Below, piece by piece: positions 48,304-58,458 of a stretch of 64,000 nt of DNA (the stretch's first letter is position 1; every line of letters starts with the position of its first letter). The position numbers and the translations under genes are program-made. Below the pieces are notes generated by a model, which worked only from the letters and a program-made list of their open reading frames with translations, made no database searches and was not told the DNA's origin. The stretch comes from Acetobacter ascendens (GTDB taxonomy: Bacteria > Pseudomonadota > Alphaproteobacteria > Acetobacterales > Acetobacteraceae), in contig NZ_CP015164.1 in NCBI RefSeq assembly GCF_001766235.1, positions 992,001 to 1,056,000 on the forward strand, written 5' to 3'.

Positions 48304-49161
48304 TAGGCATGGGAGCCATGTGGATCTGCCCACCTGCAGTTGGCTTGCCGTGTTCACCCAGTGGCGGCAACATCGGCCCTTCACCCAGCACTGGCCGTTC
48401 GGTGCGGATAGTGTTAGGCATCGTCTCGGTTTCCGTCCAAGCCATGAGCGGGGTTAGAAAATCGACCGGCAGAAAACCCTCGCCGTTACGACAATGTCCG
48501 ACACCGGGCAGCAGGTAAAATTTCAGGAAGCTGTCGGTCTGCTCCACGCCCATTTCTCGCTGCACGCCTTGATAATACGCAATGGTGTTCAAAGGCGAAA
48601 TCGACTGATCCGCCAAGCCGTGCCACAGAATAAGGTGACCGCCACGCTTGTGAAACGAATGGAAATTTGTGTTCTCAGCATTATACAACGGCGCCAGTTT
48701 GGTCATGTAGGCAAAGGATGCATCATCAAAGTGGAAGCCCGTCAGGTCAGTCGCCTTTTCATCCACCTCCGATCATCCACCTCCGATGGGATAACATAAG
48801 CAATGGCAGAAACCGCAATGCCTTGGCTCCTTGCGCTGTGGCTGGGAGCTCCCATTGTAGTTCCGATCCCGCGGCAATGGGCCGCCAATAATGTAAGGAT
48901 GCCCAGCCCCATCCGTAGCCCCTTTGTAAAGCCGTAGGGCAGCCTGTGTTTCCTCCCCCGTCAGGCAGTGTGAGGTGTCACTTTGACCAGCCGGGCACTG
49001 CACCCACAATTCCGCACAAAGCAATCAAATTTAGAGGTATTCTTTTCATTTGTGTTAACCGAAATGATGCACTGAATAGAATGTATGCTTTTATAATAAA
49101 TACAGCAATTCAGAACCCGTTACTCTGCATTACCCATAAAATTACAACACCGGCAGAACAT

Positions 49162-50466
49162 TTATTTCTTGTTGGGCCATGCCAGAAGGCAAAGCGCCTG
49201 CATACATACCGCCCCCAGTGGCAACCATACAAAGCCCGCAGCAATCCATGCAGACAATTCCAACGGCTGAGCAATTCCACCCTCAACGTAATGGCCTTGT
49301 GACAGGAACTGCGCCAGAACGAAGCCAGTTACCCCCATCGCCAGTTTAGTGACCCATGTATTGATTGAATAAGCCAGACCAGGCGAGCCAGTTGAGGTCT
49401 GCGGATCACCATTATCCACGGCTTCCGCCAGTAAGGTGTAATACAGCGGAGACATCACGCCCTGAGCCAATGCCAGAAGCGCTACAGACAGGAAAAAACC
49501 TATCATGGACGCACCAGCCATAGCCATTGCCAGATAGGCTGCTCCCTGTGCGATCAGGCATATAATCCCGCTACGGATAGTTCCCACACGTTTGGCAAGC
49601 GGAAGGCACGTGGGCACCCCTGCAAACAGCAGGACGGTAATGAAGGTGATAATATTGGCACCAAGTTGCTCCGTGCCACCCAGAATAATGCGGGCGTAAT
49701 ACAGGGCAAACCCGAACAGAGCAGTCTGCCCCACAAAATAGAAGAATGCGAGCAGATTACTCAGCACCCAGGGCCTGTTTCCACATAGATGCTGCAACGT
49801 TACCGTCAGGTTCTGTCGGACAGGCGCTGGCGGATGCCTTACGGTGCAGCCGCGCGCCACACACAGCCATAAAACACTCCCCAGAATTGACAGCGCCAGC
49901 ACATACACCGCCATGCCATACTGGTGCTGTGCCACACTTTCGCCCCCACCCAGCCAGCTAATGGCGGGAATAGTTAGCAGCGCCACAAACAACGACCCGG
50001 CCTGACAGCCCATCATGCGGAATGCATTCAAGCCAACCCGCTGCGTTGCGGAACGGCTTATCATAACAGCGAGCACACCATAGGGCGTGTTGATGCATGA
50101 ATAAATCGCACCGAATACGATATAGGTCAGCACTGCCCATAGGACCTTACCCATAGGTGAAAGCGGGAGGGCAAGAAAACACAGAAAGCCTGTTAGGCCA
50201 AAGGGAATGGCAAGAACCCGGATCAGGCGCGGCACGATCAGGCCGCCCAAACGGTCCACAACATAGCCGATGGCCGGATCGCAGAAGGCATCTACAACAC
50301 GCGCCACTAGAAGTATCCACGATACGGCAATCAGCGGTAGACCATATATATCTGTATAATAATACATGAGGTAGGATGACGTCATACCCCACATCATGTT
50401 GGAGGCAGCATCACCACACCCGTAGGCCATCTTTTCTTTTACGGAAAGCGTCTGTTTGTTCTCCAT
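49162..50466 (-). CDS. GPH-family sugar/cation symporter (MFS)
   Basis: 434 aa from MENKQTLSVKEKMAYGCGDA (a GCAGGG lies just before; the upstream ATG at 50481 has none). Twelve hydrophobic segments. The N-terminal block YGCGDAASNMMWGMTSSYLM and the D-P-x-x-G motif FCDPAIGYVVDRLGG are GPH-family (melibiose carrier) signatures. Imports a glycoside, pentose or hexuronide with a cation; the substrate is unknown. Follows phosphoglucomutase on the same strand but is separated by a terminator. Intact. Confidence 0.88.
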   Translation of the reverse strand: MENKQTLSVKEKMAYGCGDAASNMMWGMTSSYLMYYYTDIYGLPLIAVSWILLVARVVDAFCDPAIGYVVDRLGGLIVPRLIRVLAIPFGLTGFLCFLALPLSPMGKVLWAVLTYIVFGAIYSCINTPYGVLAVMISRSATQRVGLNAFRMMGCQAGSLFVALLTIPAISWLGGGESVAQHQYGMAVYVLALSILGSVLWLCVARGCTVRHPPAPVRQNLTVTLQHLCGNRPWVLSNLLAFFYFVGQTALFGFALYYARIILGGTEQLGANIITFITVLLFAGVPTCLPLAKRVGTIRSGIICLIAQGAAYLAMAMAGASMIGFFLSVALLALAQGVMSPLYYTLLAEAVDNGDPQTSTGSPGLAYSINTWVTKLAMGVTGFVLAQFLSQGHYVEGGIAQPLELSAWIAAGFVWLPLGAVCMQALCLLAWPNKK

Positions 50467-50556
50467 TACCCTGCTTTCCATGAAAATTCAGACCAAGCCT
50501 TACGCTATCATGTGGTTATAAAACGACAAGCCGGGCCAGATCTTTTGCGATACCGC

Positions 50557-50593
50557 AAAAAAAATGCCACCTACCCATGACGGGTAGATGGCA
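50557..50593 (-). terminator. Terminator of phosphoglucomutase
   Basis: On the minus strand, TGCCATCTACCC pairs with GGGTAGGTGGCA (50565-50576 with 50582-50593, one mismatch) around a 4-5-nt loop and is followed by a run of eight T. A second small hairpin (ATGCCC/GGGCAT near 50601-50620) lies between it and the stop. Confidence 0.82.
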
Positions 50594-50636
50594 CTAACCC
50601 ATGCCCCAATGATAGGGCATAGGAGTTACTCAAAAA

Positions 50637-52304
50637 TCAGTCAGCCTTCTTCTCAGATGCCTTAGTGAACAAGGCAGAAATTGCATCTTGTGCTTCGGTC
50701 TGAATGGCCTTGAGGTGCGCCTCGCTTTTAAAGCTTTCAGCGTAGATTTTATAGACATTTTCCGTGCCCGATGGACGAGCTGCAAACCAGCCATCCTTAG
50801 CAGAAACCTTTAGCCCGCCAATGGCTGCCCCGTTACCCGGCGCATTGGTTAAAGTACTAATAATCGGCTCACCCGCCAGTTCAGTCATACCAATCTGCTC
50901 AGGCGATAGATTTTTCAAGATAGCCTTCTGTTCCGGGTTGGCTGGGGCATCAATACGCGCGTAGTACGGCGTACCAAGGCGTTTGGTCATGTCCTCATAC
51001 GCAGCCCCGGGGGTACGCTTGGTACGAGCCGTAATCTCGGCTGCCAGCAAGCCAAGGATAATACCATCCTTGTCTGTGCTCCAAACCGTGCCATCACGGC
51101 GCAGGAAGGATGCACCCGCACTTTCTTCCCCACCAAAGCCCAATGTGCCGTGGTACAAACCATCAACAAACCACTTAAACCCAACCGGCACTTCCACCAG
51201 CTTACGGCTGATTTCCTTGGCCACGCGGTCGATCATGCTGCTGCTGACCACCGTCTTGCCTACGCCCGCATTGGCGTTCCAGTTTTTGCGGTTGTTGAAC
51301 AGATATTCAATCGCAACTGCCAAATAATGGTTGGGGTTCATCAACCCATATTTGCCAGACACGATGCCATGACGGTCAGCATCGGTATCATTGGCAAAGG
51401 CGATATCGAATTTGTCCTTCATCTTCACCAAACGCGCCATGGCGTAAGGCGAAGAGCAGTCCATGCGGATCTGCCCATCCCAGTCGGCGGTCATGAAACG
51501 GAAGGTCGGGTCCACATCCTTACTGACGATCGTGGCGTTGATACCGTATTTGTCAATGATCGGCTGCCAGTAATCCACCGCAGCCCCACCCAACGGATCG
51601 ATACCAATGGATACTCCAGCTTCGCGAATAACATCCATGTCCACCACGGCAGCCAGATCGTCCACATACGGAGTGATGTAGTCATGGCGCTTTGTGGTGG
51701 CGGCTTTCAGCGCATCTTCAAGACTAACGCGCTTCACCCCTTCCATGCTTTTGGCCATGTAATCGTTGGCTGCACCTTCCACCACCTTGGTGATATCAGT
51801 ATCCGCCGGGCCGCCATGGGGAGGATTGTACTTGTAGCCACCATCTTCTGGCGGGTTGTGTGATGGCGTAATCACCACGCCATCTGCCAGACCGCTGCTA
51901 CGTCCGCGATTATAAGTCAGGATCGCGTGCGAGATGACCGGCGTGGGGGTGTAGCCATCCTGCGCATCAATGCGAACTTCCACACCATTGGCGGCAAACA
52001 CTTCCAGCGCAGACTTCAGCGCCGGTCGTGATAGCGCGTGGGTATCAATACCGATGAACAGAGGTCCGGTAATACCTGCGCCCTTGCGATAGTCGGCAAT
52101 CGCCTGACTAATCGACAGGATGTGATTTTCATTGAAACTGGTAGTCAGCGAAGACCCACGATGCCCCGATGTGCCAAACGCCACACGCTGCGTTGCAATG
52201 GCGGGATCGGGCTTGCGGGTATAATAGGCGTCAAGCAGGGCGTCGATATTGACAAGACGATCCGGATTGACCGGTTTGCCGGCAAATGGGCTTACGCTGG
52301 GCAT
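50637..52304 (-). CDS. pgm: Phosphoglucomutase (alpha-D-glucose phosphate-specific)
   Basis: 555 aa. Interconverts glucose 1- and 6-phosphate, feeding nucleotide-sugar and exopolysaccharide synthesis. The catalytic phosphoserine loop is [11 protein letters not shown] (Ser148), the metal loop is [10 protein letters not shown], the sugar-binding loop is GGEESAGAS, and the phosphate-binding loop [15 protein letters not shown] lies near the C-terminus. N-terminal [11 protein letters not shown] is also typical. Length is normal. Ribosome site GGGAGT before the ATG. Confidence 0.96.
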   Translation of the reverse strand: MPSVSPFAGKPVNPDRLVNIDALLDAYYTRKPDPAIATQRVAFGTSGHRGSSLTTSFNENHILSISQAIADYRKGAGITGPLFIGIDTHALSRPALKSALEVFAANGVEVRIDAQDGYTPTPVISHAILTYNRGRSSGLADGVVITPSHNPPEDGGYKYNPPHGGPADTDITKVVEGAANDYMAKSMEGVKRVSLEDALKAATTKRHDYITPYVDDLAAVVDMDVIREAGVSIGIDPLGGAAVDYWQPIIDKYGINATIVSKDVDPTFRFMTADWDGQIRMDCSSPYAMARLVKMKDKFDIAFANDTDADRHGIVSGKYGLMNPNHYLAVAIEYLFNNRKNWNANAGVGKTVVSSSMIDRVAKEISRKLVEVPVGFKWFVDGLYHGTLGFGGEESAGASFLRRDGTVWSTDKDGIILGLLAAEITARTKRTPGAAYEDMTKRLGTPYYARIDAPANPEQKAILKNLSPEQIGMTELAGEPIISTLTNAPGNGAAIGGLKVSAKDGWFAARPSGTENVYKIYAESFKSEAHLKAIQTEAQDAISALFTKASEKKAD

Positions 52305-52501
52305 TCACTACTCCCGAAATACGATATGAAAAACGCGTATATTCTACAAATTCTCTTACAGGCCGGTAATGGCTACGTCCACCTGCAAGCCTTCTCACGC
52401 ACTCAAGACTTTGCTCAGTTTCACCCAGTATCTCAATTTTCCTACAGAAAAAATGAAAGCCCCTTTTATCTAAAAAGGAGCTTTTAGAAAATGATGAGGC
52501 T

Positions 52502-53575
52502 TCACCGAGCAAATGGATAATCGGTATAACCTTCTGCCCCCTGCGTGTACCATGTACGGATGTCATCTTTGTTCAGGGGAAGGTTATCTTCCAGACAATA
52601 CACCAAATCTGGATTAGCAAGGAAAGGCCGACCGAATGCAATGGCGTCAGCCACACCGGTTGCGACCGCTTCAATTGCTTCCTCCCGTGTGTAATCCTGA
52701 TTTAGAACCAGTGGTTTCGTGAAGACTTCACGGATCGGACCATGCAGCTTCGGCTGATCGGTCTTGCCAAAGGTGCCATTGGGTCCGGGTTCGCGTAATT
52801 CGAGAAAAGCAATACCGAGATCATTTAAAAGCTTTGCGGCAGGCACAAAAACCTGTTCGGGGTGGCTATCAATGCACCCCTGTGTGTCGCCATTGGGTGA
52901 AAGCCTTACTGACGTTCTGTCCGCGCCAATCGTGGTGATTATCCGCTCCGTAACTTCACGCAGGAAACGGATGCGGTTTTCAGGAGAACCACCATATTCA
53001 TCAGAGCGATGGTTGGTACCGTCCCGCAGGAATTCATCGATCAGATAACCGTTGGCTGCGTGAATCTGAACACCATCAAAGCCGGCCTCAAGAGCATTGC
53101 GAGCTGCTTTTTCGTAATCGTTTAGAATACGAGCAATGTCATCTTTGGTAAGGACGCGGGCAATTTCGGGAGGCTGCTTACCGTCATAAGTATGAAGTGG
53201 CTCAGGCGCCTTTGTTGCCGAGCAAGAGACCGGCTGCTGGCCCGTCACACTTGAATGCACCATGCGCCCCATGTGCCAGAGTTGGGCTACAATCTTTCCA
53301 CCCTTTGCATGCACAGCCGCAGTAACCGGCTTCCAGGCTTCCACTTGCTCCTGTGACCACAGGCCTGGCGCATAAGGCCATCCAAGACCTTCCCGGCTGA
53401 TCCCGGTTGCTTCCGAGATAATCAGACCTGCGCTGGCACGCTGCGCATAATACTCGGCCATAATGGGTGTTGGAACATGCTGACGGGTCGCTCTGCCACG
53501 CGTCAGTGGCGCCATAAGAATTCTGTTTTTGGCGTAAACACTTCCCAGTTCAATCGGCTCAAACAGGCTGGGCAT
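52502..53575 (-). CDS. Old Yellow Enzyme, alkene reductase (NemA/XenA-like)
   Basis: 357 aa, FMN-dependent NADPH:ene reductase acting on activated C=C bonds, quinones or nitro esters. MAPLTRGRA, the QLWHMGRMVHSS phosphate/FMN region, the substrate/FMN site HAANGYLIDEFLRDGTNHRS, EYGGSPENRIRFL, and C-terminal IAFGRPFLANPDLVY are all present. Cytoplasmic, intact. AGGAAGG precedes the ATG. A detoxification role is inferred; no regulator (such as NemR) is adjacent. Confidence 0.93.
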   Translation of the reverse strand: MPSLFEPIELGSVYAKNRILMAPLTRGRATRQHVPTPIMAEYYAQRASAGLIISEATGISREGLGWPYAPGLWSQEQVEAWKPVTAAVHAKGGKIVAQLWHMGRMVHSSVTGQQPVSCSATKAPEPLHTYDGKQPPEIARVLTKDDIARILNDYEKAARNALEAGFDGVQIHAANGYLIDEFLRDGTNHRSDEYGGSPENRIRFLREVTERIITTIGADRTSVRLSPNGDTQGCIDSHPEQVFVPAAKLLNDLGIAFLELREPGPNGTFGKTDQPKLHGPIREVFTKPLVLNQDYTREEAIEAVATGVADAIAFGRPFLANPDLVYCLEDNLPLNKDDIRTWYTQGAEGYTDYPFAR

Positions 53576-53852
53576 AACAGATCCTTCCTAAAAGACGCGG
53601 TTCTTATGAGTTGGGGAAGTCTCACGTCGATTACAACAGGAGGCTTGCCTCTAACCTTATGAATTGAAGAGGGGCTGAATTGTGGGACAGGAAGTACCCG
53701 TAGCCATTCACCCAGAATCTGATGCCACTTGATGTAAACCAGTTGAGACAAGTTGACATCCTTTTCTAGGATATTAAAGGCACCTACTTTCGGGAAACAC
53801 AAACGGACGAGAATGACTGTACATGAAGCGAAATGCGGCTAAAGCGCCAATA
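53576..53852. other. Intergenic region upstream of Old Yellow Enzyme
   Basis: 277 bp between two minus-strand genes. No convincing ORF or RNA. It holds the presumed promoter of the Old Yellow Enzyme gene; TTGACA-like sequence near 53752 (ATTCACC and TTGACATCC, plus strand) faces the other way. Nothing further supported. Confidence 0.4.
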
Positions 53853-54084
53853 TTATCCCGCATGCAGACTGAAACAAGTGATCTCGGAAGGCCTGCCTAG
53901 CCGCAGCGCGAAGCCCGGCCACAACCCGGTACCGTTACTGACGTAAAGCGTCATGCCATCCACATCGTAGCGCCCAGATACAAATCCGTTATTCCCACGC
54001 GCAACAAGATGGGGTGGACGGCCTCCCTGCGGCATCAATGTGCCATGATGGAGGTTCACTGACCATCAGGAGGAGACCGCCCGT

Positions 54085-55116
54085 ATGAAAGCTATCATAA
54101 TTGGCCTTGATATTGCCAAATCCGTTTTTCAGGCTCATGGAGCTGACGCAAATGGAAAGTGTGTTTTCAAATGCAAGCTTGGTCGCAGTGAAGTTTCAGC
54201 ATTTTTTGCAAAACTTGACCCATGTGAAGTTGTTCTGGAAACCTGTGGTTCGGCTCACTACTGGGCGCGGGTAATCAGCAGCGTAGGTCATGATGTCAGA
54301 TTGGTTCCTCCTGATCGGGTCAAACCATTTGTCAAAAAAGGCAAGAAAAACGATGCTGTTGATGCGGCTGCGATCTGTCTGGCAGCAATTCATCCTGATA
54401 CGATGTGTGTTCCGATCAAGAGCGAAGAGCAGCAAGGTGTCTTGTCACTGCATTCTACCCGCGCTCTTCTGGTCAAACAGCAGACCATGCTGAGTAATGC
54501 GTTACGGGCTCTTGCTTCCGAGTTCGGGCTGATAGCCCCTCTGGGCACACGCCATCTGCCAGAACTGATGGCAAAAATAGAGACATCAGCCGACCTGCCG
54601 GCTACCATGAAGCAGAGTGCCATATTGTTATTTGAGCATTACGAAAAGGTCGTTCAGAGCATTGATGCTTTGGAAGTGCAGATCCGGGCGCGTGCAAAAA
54701 GCGATGAGGATGCGCGTCGGCTGATGACCATCCCTGGGGTCGGTCCCATAACGGCTTCTCTGATTGTCGCCTCGGTCGCGGATATTGGCTCCTTCGCCTC
54801 TGCGCGCCATTTTGCCGCTTGGCTTGGGCTTGTGCCTCGTCAGCATTCTACCGGCGGTAAAACCCGTCTGGGAAGGATTACCAAAACGGGCAACCGGCAG
54901 ATAAGAACGTTGCTGGTTCTTGGTGCGACGGCCATGCTTCATCGTGCCCATAAGTGGGATAGCGCTGCGGGTCAGTGGCTATGCGAACTCATGGCGCGTC
55001 GTCCAAGGCGTCTGGCAACAGTTGCACTTGCCAATAAAATGGCTCGTATCATCTGGGCGTTGTTGTCACGTAAAGAGATCTATCGTCCGGCTGGTGTCAG
55101 TGTTTCAGCAGGCTGA
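54085..55116 (+). CDS. IS110-family transposase
   Basis: 343 aa, intact. N-terminal DEDD motifs GLDIAKSVFQAHG (Asp), VVLETCGSAHYW (Glu) and KKGKKNDAVDAAAI (Asp); C-terminal transposase_20 block TIPGVGPITASLIVASVADI followed by FAAWLGLVPRQHSTGGKTRL with the catalytic Ser. Only distantly related to the transposase at 4268. AGGAGG precedes the ATG. Confidence 0.93.
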   Translation: MKAIIIGLDIAKSVFQAHGADANGKCVFKCKLGRSEVSAFFAKLDPCEVVLETCGSAHYWARVISSVGHDVRLVPPDRVKPFVKKGKKNDAVDAAAICLAAIHPDTMCVPIKSEEQQGVLSLHSTRALLVKQQTMLSNALRALASEFGLIAPLGTRHLPELMAKIETSADLPATMKQSAILLFEHYEKVVQSIDALEVQIRARAKSDEDARRLMTIPGVGPITASLIVASVADIGSFASARHFAAWLGLVPRQHSTGGKTRLGRITKTGNRQIRTLLVLGATAMLHRAHKWDSAAGQWLCELMARRPRRLATVALANKMARIIWALLSRKEIYRPAGVSVSAG

Positions 55117-55119
55117 CCT

Positions 55120-55579
55120 GCACCAGCAGAACGATGGACACCGGAGCTTGCTCCGGTAGATCCGGCAGTATGTACGAACCGACGTGATGGGAAGACTGTC
55201 ATTCAGCAACAGTTCAGGCCATACCGTTCGACCGTCTGTGCCCCTGAGCACGCGATACGAGATTGGTGCCTGACACGTGAGCGCACACCCATGATGGCCA
55301 GCGCATAAAGTCGCATAAACAGGCCGGACATAAGAGCGCATCTGACCGGGTCTTCGCGTTAAATCGGTATTCATCATCCAGCCGGTAGAATAATACGTTT
55401 TGGAAATGACATCGGGAGAACAATATGAGGTATTGCGCTTAAACGGCCGTCCACATAAGCGCATCTGACCGGGTCTTCGCGTTAAATCGGTATTCATCAT
55501 CCAGCCGGTAGAATAATACGTTTTGGAAATGACATCGGGAGAACAATATGAGGTATTGCGCTTAAACGGCCGTCCACAT
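55120..55579 (+). ncRNA. Noncoding right end of IS110-family element, candidate bridge RNA
   Basis: About 460 bp without a credible ORF. In IS1111-type elements the bridge RNA is made from this side. Here the segment 55336-55458 is repeated as 55459-55581 (period 123 bp, ending in GGCCGTCCACATAAG each time), so the putative RNA region and the element end are present twice. The RNA assignment is inference. Confidence 0.35.
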
Positions 55580-55581
55580 AA
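55336..55581 (+). repeat. 123-bp tandem direct repeat at IS110 right end
   Basis: Two essentially identical units: 55336-55458 and 55459-55581, each running from GCGCATCTGACC to CCGTCCACATAA. A further partial similarity (GGCCGGACATAAGAGCGC) precedes the first unit. Confidence 0.93.
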
Positions 55582-57387
55582 GACGGTCGAGACCGAGGAT
55601 CATCCCGCCATGCGTATGGCCCGACAATTGAAGGGCGACACCTTGAGTTGCAGCCCCACGCGCATCACCGGGTTGGTGATCAAGAAGTACGATCGGAGCC
55701 CCTGCGGGACTATCTGCGAGGGCTGCAGCAAGATCGGGGCCAGCCTGCCCATGCGCTGGTGCCGACCGATCGGTAACGCCCGCAATGACCAACTCAGCCC
55801 TGCCCCTTGAAATGACCGTGTGACGGTTCAGTTGCATGCGAAAACCCAATTCCGTCAGGTGACGCATCCAGTCGGTATAATCAAAGTAATATTCATGATT
55901 TCCCGGAATCGCCAGAACACCGTCTGGCGCGTGTAATTGTGCAAGGGGGGGCCACATCAGCACGACGCATGGCTACCGAGCCGTCAATAAAATCGCCTGT
56001 CACGACAATCATATCAGCACCGATCGCATTGGTGCGGTCTACAACTCCCTTTGTCCATCTGGCGGGAAACAGCCGACTGATATGCAGATCTGTCAACTGG
56101 ACCAGTCGATACCCTTCAAACGCTGGTGACAGGCCGGGAATAGTGACGGTCACGTTCCTGACCGGTGGCACACGCAGCGCATTGGTAACACCGATTGCGG
56201 CAAGCACCCCAGCAATACCCCCCACGGCCACCCGTGCACCCACTGGGATATGAACCGGCTGCCACGTTACCAGTGCAACCAGCAATGCACCAAAATCCAG
56301 CGCAATCTGGAGTAGCGTGAGAAGCAGGATTGTCCCGAATGCCCAGTTAAATAGGATGACAATAGGCCGAGGGAACTCCGGGGCAAAAACGGACCCCGAG
56401 GAGAGCCGGGACCAGTAGTGATAAAGTGCTGCCACCACTACCAAAGCAGCCGCAGTAATCTTCAGGCCCAAAGGCAATGGTAACGGCCAGAGCCAGTTCA
56501 GGATCACGACAAGAAGGGGCAAGCCGAAAACAACAAGGTGCATTGCAATTAATATCCTCGCACGAAAGCGCAGAGAGACATCTTCCCTCCCCTGCGCCCG
56601 GGCTACACACATCTTTATCCGTTATGCCAGAGACAGAGGCACGGATGTTTTAGGAAAATTTTTCCCCGACCATTTCCTCGCTTTTTGACCATAGCGCCTC
56701 GGCATGAACGGGATCGACCGCGTAGGCCCGCACGCCTTCACTGACCAAACTGATAGGCTGATCATCGGGCACGACCGGGCTTACGTGGCAGTCTTCGCAG
56801 TAATGGCCACCAACTGCGTCAGCGTCCGCCACAACGCCGGCCCAGACTGATGTGGCTGCACCCTGCGGAATGGTCTTGAACTGAAATGGTGGTTTGCCTT
56901 CTGCAGCAGCCTGTTCATTGATCCCCGCCACCATCGCCTCAATGGCACCTGCCTGCATATAACGCGGCAGTTCAGTCATGATCCCGCCCGGATGCACCGC
57001 TGTCGCACGCACACCACGTGCGCGATGTCGTGCATCAAACGCAACGGCAAAAAGGATATTGGCTGTTTTGGAACGTCCGTAAGCGATGAATGGATCGTAT
57101 GGCGTATGCTCGAAATTTGGGTCTTTCAGATCAACATCTGCAAAGCGATGTCCGGCCGAAGAGACATTGACCAACCGGGCCCCATGACGCATCAACCCTG
57201 CTATCCGGTTGACGAGGACAAAGTGCCCCAGATGATTGGTGCCGAACTGTGTCCCGAACCCATCCTTCGTATGACCAAACGGCGTGGCCATCACACCCGC
57301 ATTGGCAATTACCAGATCGAAAGGCAAACCTGCTGCATTCAGTTGATCGGCACAGGCGCGGACACTGGCCAGATCTGTGAGGTCTAA

Positions 57388-58292
57388 GAGCCCTTTTGGA
57401 AATTCACGGATGAGCGTTTCGGCGTAGCATGAGGCTTCCCATGGCGATGTGGATCATGGCCTCTGCGACGTCGATCCGCTGTTCGTAGTCCTTCACAAGG
57501 CGACGCCAGCGGATCATCCAACCGAAGGTCCGTTCCACAACCCACCGACGCGGCAGGATTTCAAACCCTTTTGCTGTCTCTGACCGCCGGATGATCTCGA
57601 CTGTGAAGTCGAGAAAAGTGGCCTTATCCATCAACTGGAGGCAGTCATAGGCTCCATCGGCAAACAGGTGCTTCACCCAAGGCCAGCGTTTACGAATGGC
57701 ATCAAGGATCATCTGTCCTCCTGCACTGTCCGAAATATCGGCTGTTGTCAGCTGGACCAGGAGAAGGCGGCCATCCGTATCAACTGCGATGTGACGTTTC
57801 CGACCGACGATCTTCTTGCCTGCGTCATAACCACGTGTCTTTGCGTGGGGTGCCTTGATACTCTGGCTATCAATGACACCACCCGATGGACTGGTTTCGC
57901 GTCCTGTCGCTTCACGATCGAGCATCAGACAGACATCATGAATGGTCTGGAACAGGAAACGGCGCATCAGCCTGCGGAACCACCAGTAAACCGTTTGCCA
58001 TGGGCCAAAATGAACCGGAAGCATCTCCCAACCGCAGCCTGAGCGCACGAGATAGCGCAGAGCATTGATGATCTCACGGAAATCGGTTGTCCGTTTCCGA
58101 CCACGCCGGTTCGCAGGGGGCATCAGAGGCGCTATGCGCTCCCATTCCTCATCTGTCAGATCAGACGGATAGCGTTTCGTCTTGCGTGTAATTCCGGTCA
58201 TGCGGCCTCGTTGTGCTGGCGTCCACATCCTGCATTTGAATCACGCTCAAAACCTCTTGAAAACCTATCATAGCGAATTTCCAAAAGGGCTC
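57388..58292 (-). mobile_element. IS5-family (IS1031-group) element, 905 bp, copy 5
   Basis: TAA on both sides (57385-57387, 58293-58295): a clean insertion in the SDR gene. Carries the Cys variant of the transposase seen in copy 1. Confidence 0.94.
57404..58228 (-). CDS. IS5-family (IS1031-group) transposase
   Basis: 274 aa, complete with normal stop. MWTPAQRGRMTGITRK has Thr where the other copies have Ala at residue 11, and YDCLQL as in copy 1. Confidence 0.95.
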   Translation of the reverse strand: MWTPAQRGRMTGITRKTKRYPSDLTDEEWERIAPLMPPANRRGRKRTTDFREIINALRYLVRSGCGWEMLPVHFGPWQTVYWWFRRLMRRFLFQTIHDVCLMLDREATGRETSPSGGVIDSQSIKAPHAKTRGYDAGKKIVGRKRHIAVDTDGRLLLVQLTTADISDSAGGQMILDAIRKRWPWVKHLFADGAYDCLQLMDKATFLDFTVEIIRRSETAKGFEILPRRWVVERTFGWMIRWRRLVKDYEQRIDVAEAMIHIAMGSLMLRRNAHP

Positions 58293-58458
58293 TAAGGCGA
58301 TCAGTTCAAACGTCCCTCCCCCATGCTCGGCATCTGCACGGACCTGTCCGGTGGCATGCTCTGCTTTTGTCAGGTTGCGCGCGGCACCCACCACTTGGGC
58401 GCCATGTGCAGCAAGGGCGCGCACGGTTTCAACGCCCAGACCAGCAGAAACGCCAGTT

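Larger units (their letters stand above)
44300..49049 (-). pseudogene. Tannase/feruloyl esterase-type gene, heavily decayed
   Basis: The gene runs leftward in three pieces. 49049-48304 begins with a signal peptide (MKRIPLNLIALCGIVGAVPG) that shifts frame directly into an internal segment (CPAGQSDTSHCLTGEE), so several hundred codons are missing; a 14-bp tandem duplication at 48759-48786 shifts frame again; then FHKRGGHLILWHGLADQSIS (catalytic Asp block) and GVGHCRNGEG (catalytic His) are readable. 47460-47301 continues (ANVASTASNPVYPYPYIVQY) after one IS, and 44339-44300 gives the final codons (HEVTKTVPPDF, stop) after another. Secreted esterase of plant phenolic esters in origin; clearly non-functional. 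Confidence 0.87.
54009..55579 (+). mobile_element. IS110-family (IS1111-like) element in metallophosphoesterase
   Basis: 1,571 bp between two AAG triplets (54006-54008, 55580-55582). The ends carry related inverted repeats (TGGACGGCC near 54014 and GGCCGTCCA near 55568). Noncoding DNA is short before the transposase (76 bp) and long after it (463 bp), the IS1111-type layout. The right region has a 123-bp tandem duplication. Confidence 0.85.
53853..56612 (-). pseudogene. Membrane-anchored metallophosphoesterase, broken by IS110 and a frameshift
   Basis: The 5' part runs from 56612 (or ATG 56543): about four N-terminal hydrophobic segments, then the calcineurin-like domain with QLTDLHISRLF and VTGDFIDGS. 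At 55945-55951 a run of seven G (C on the coding strand) has one base too many; correcting it joins RADVAP to LAQLHAPDGVLAIPGNHEYYFDY. SGHTHGGMILGLDRL follows and meets an IS110-family element at 55579. After it, from 54008, VARGNNGFVSGRYDVDGMTL completes the protein (stop at 53853). Metal-dependent phosphatase family, substrate unknown. Two independent lesions. Confidence 0.88.
56650..58458 (-). pseudogene. Short-chain dehydrogenase, split by IS and truncated at N-terminus
   Basis: Two pieces: 58458-58296 starts inside the cofactor motif (TGVSAGLGVETVRALAAHGA; the first 15-20 residues are lost to another IS), and 57387-56650 resumes after the 905-bp element. Removing 57388-58295 restores FELIALDLTDLASV. 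VIANAGVMATPFG (NAG), NVSSAGHRF (Ser) and YGRSKTANILFA (catalytic Tyr-Lys) are intact. Retinol dehydrogenase/WWOX-like branch of SDRs; substrate unknown. A possible ribosome start is missing, so the gene is dead. Confidence 0.9.

Noticed and set aside
51150-51863. 237-aa plus-strand frame opposite phosphoglucomutase
   Set aside because: Lies wholly within pgm on the other strand, His-rich through complement of pgm codons, no ribosome site; a shadow.
55336-55581. Tandem repeat considered as a CRISPR array or satellite
   Set aside because: Only two units of 123 bp with no spacers and no cas genes; it is the duplicated end of the IS110 element.
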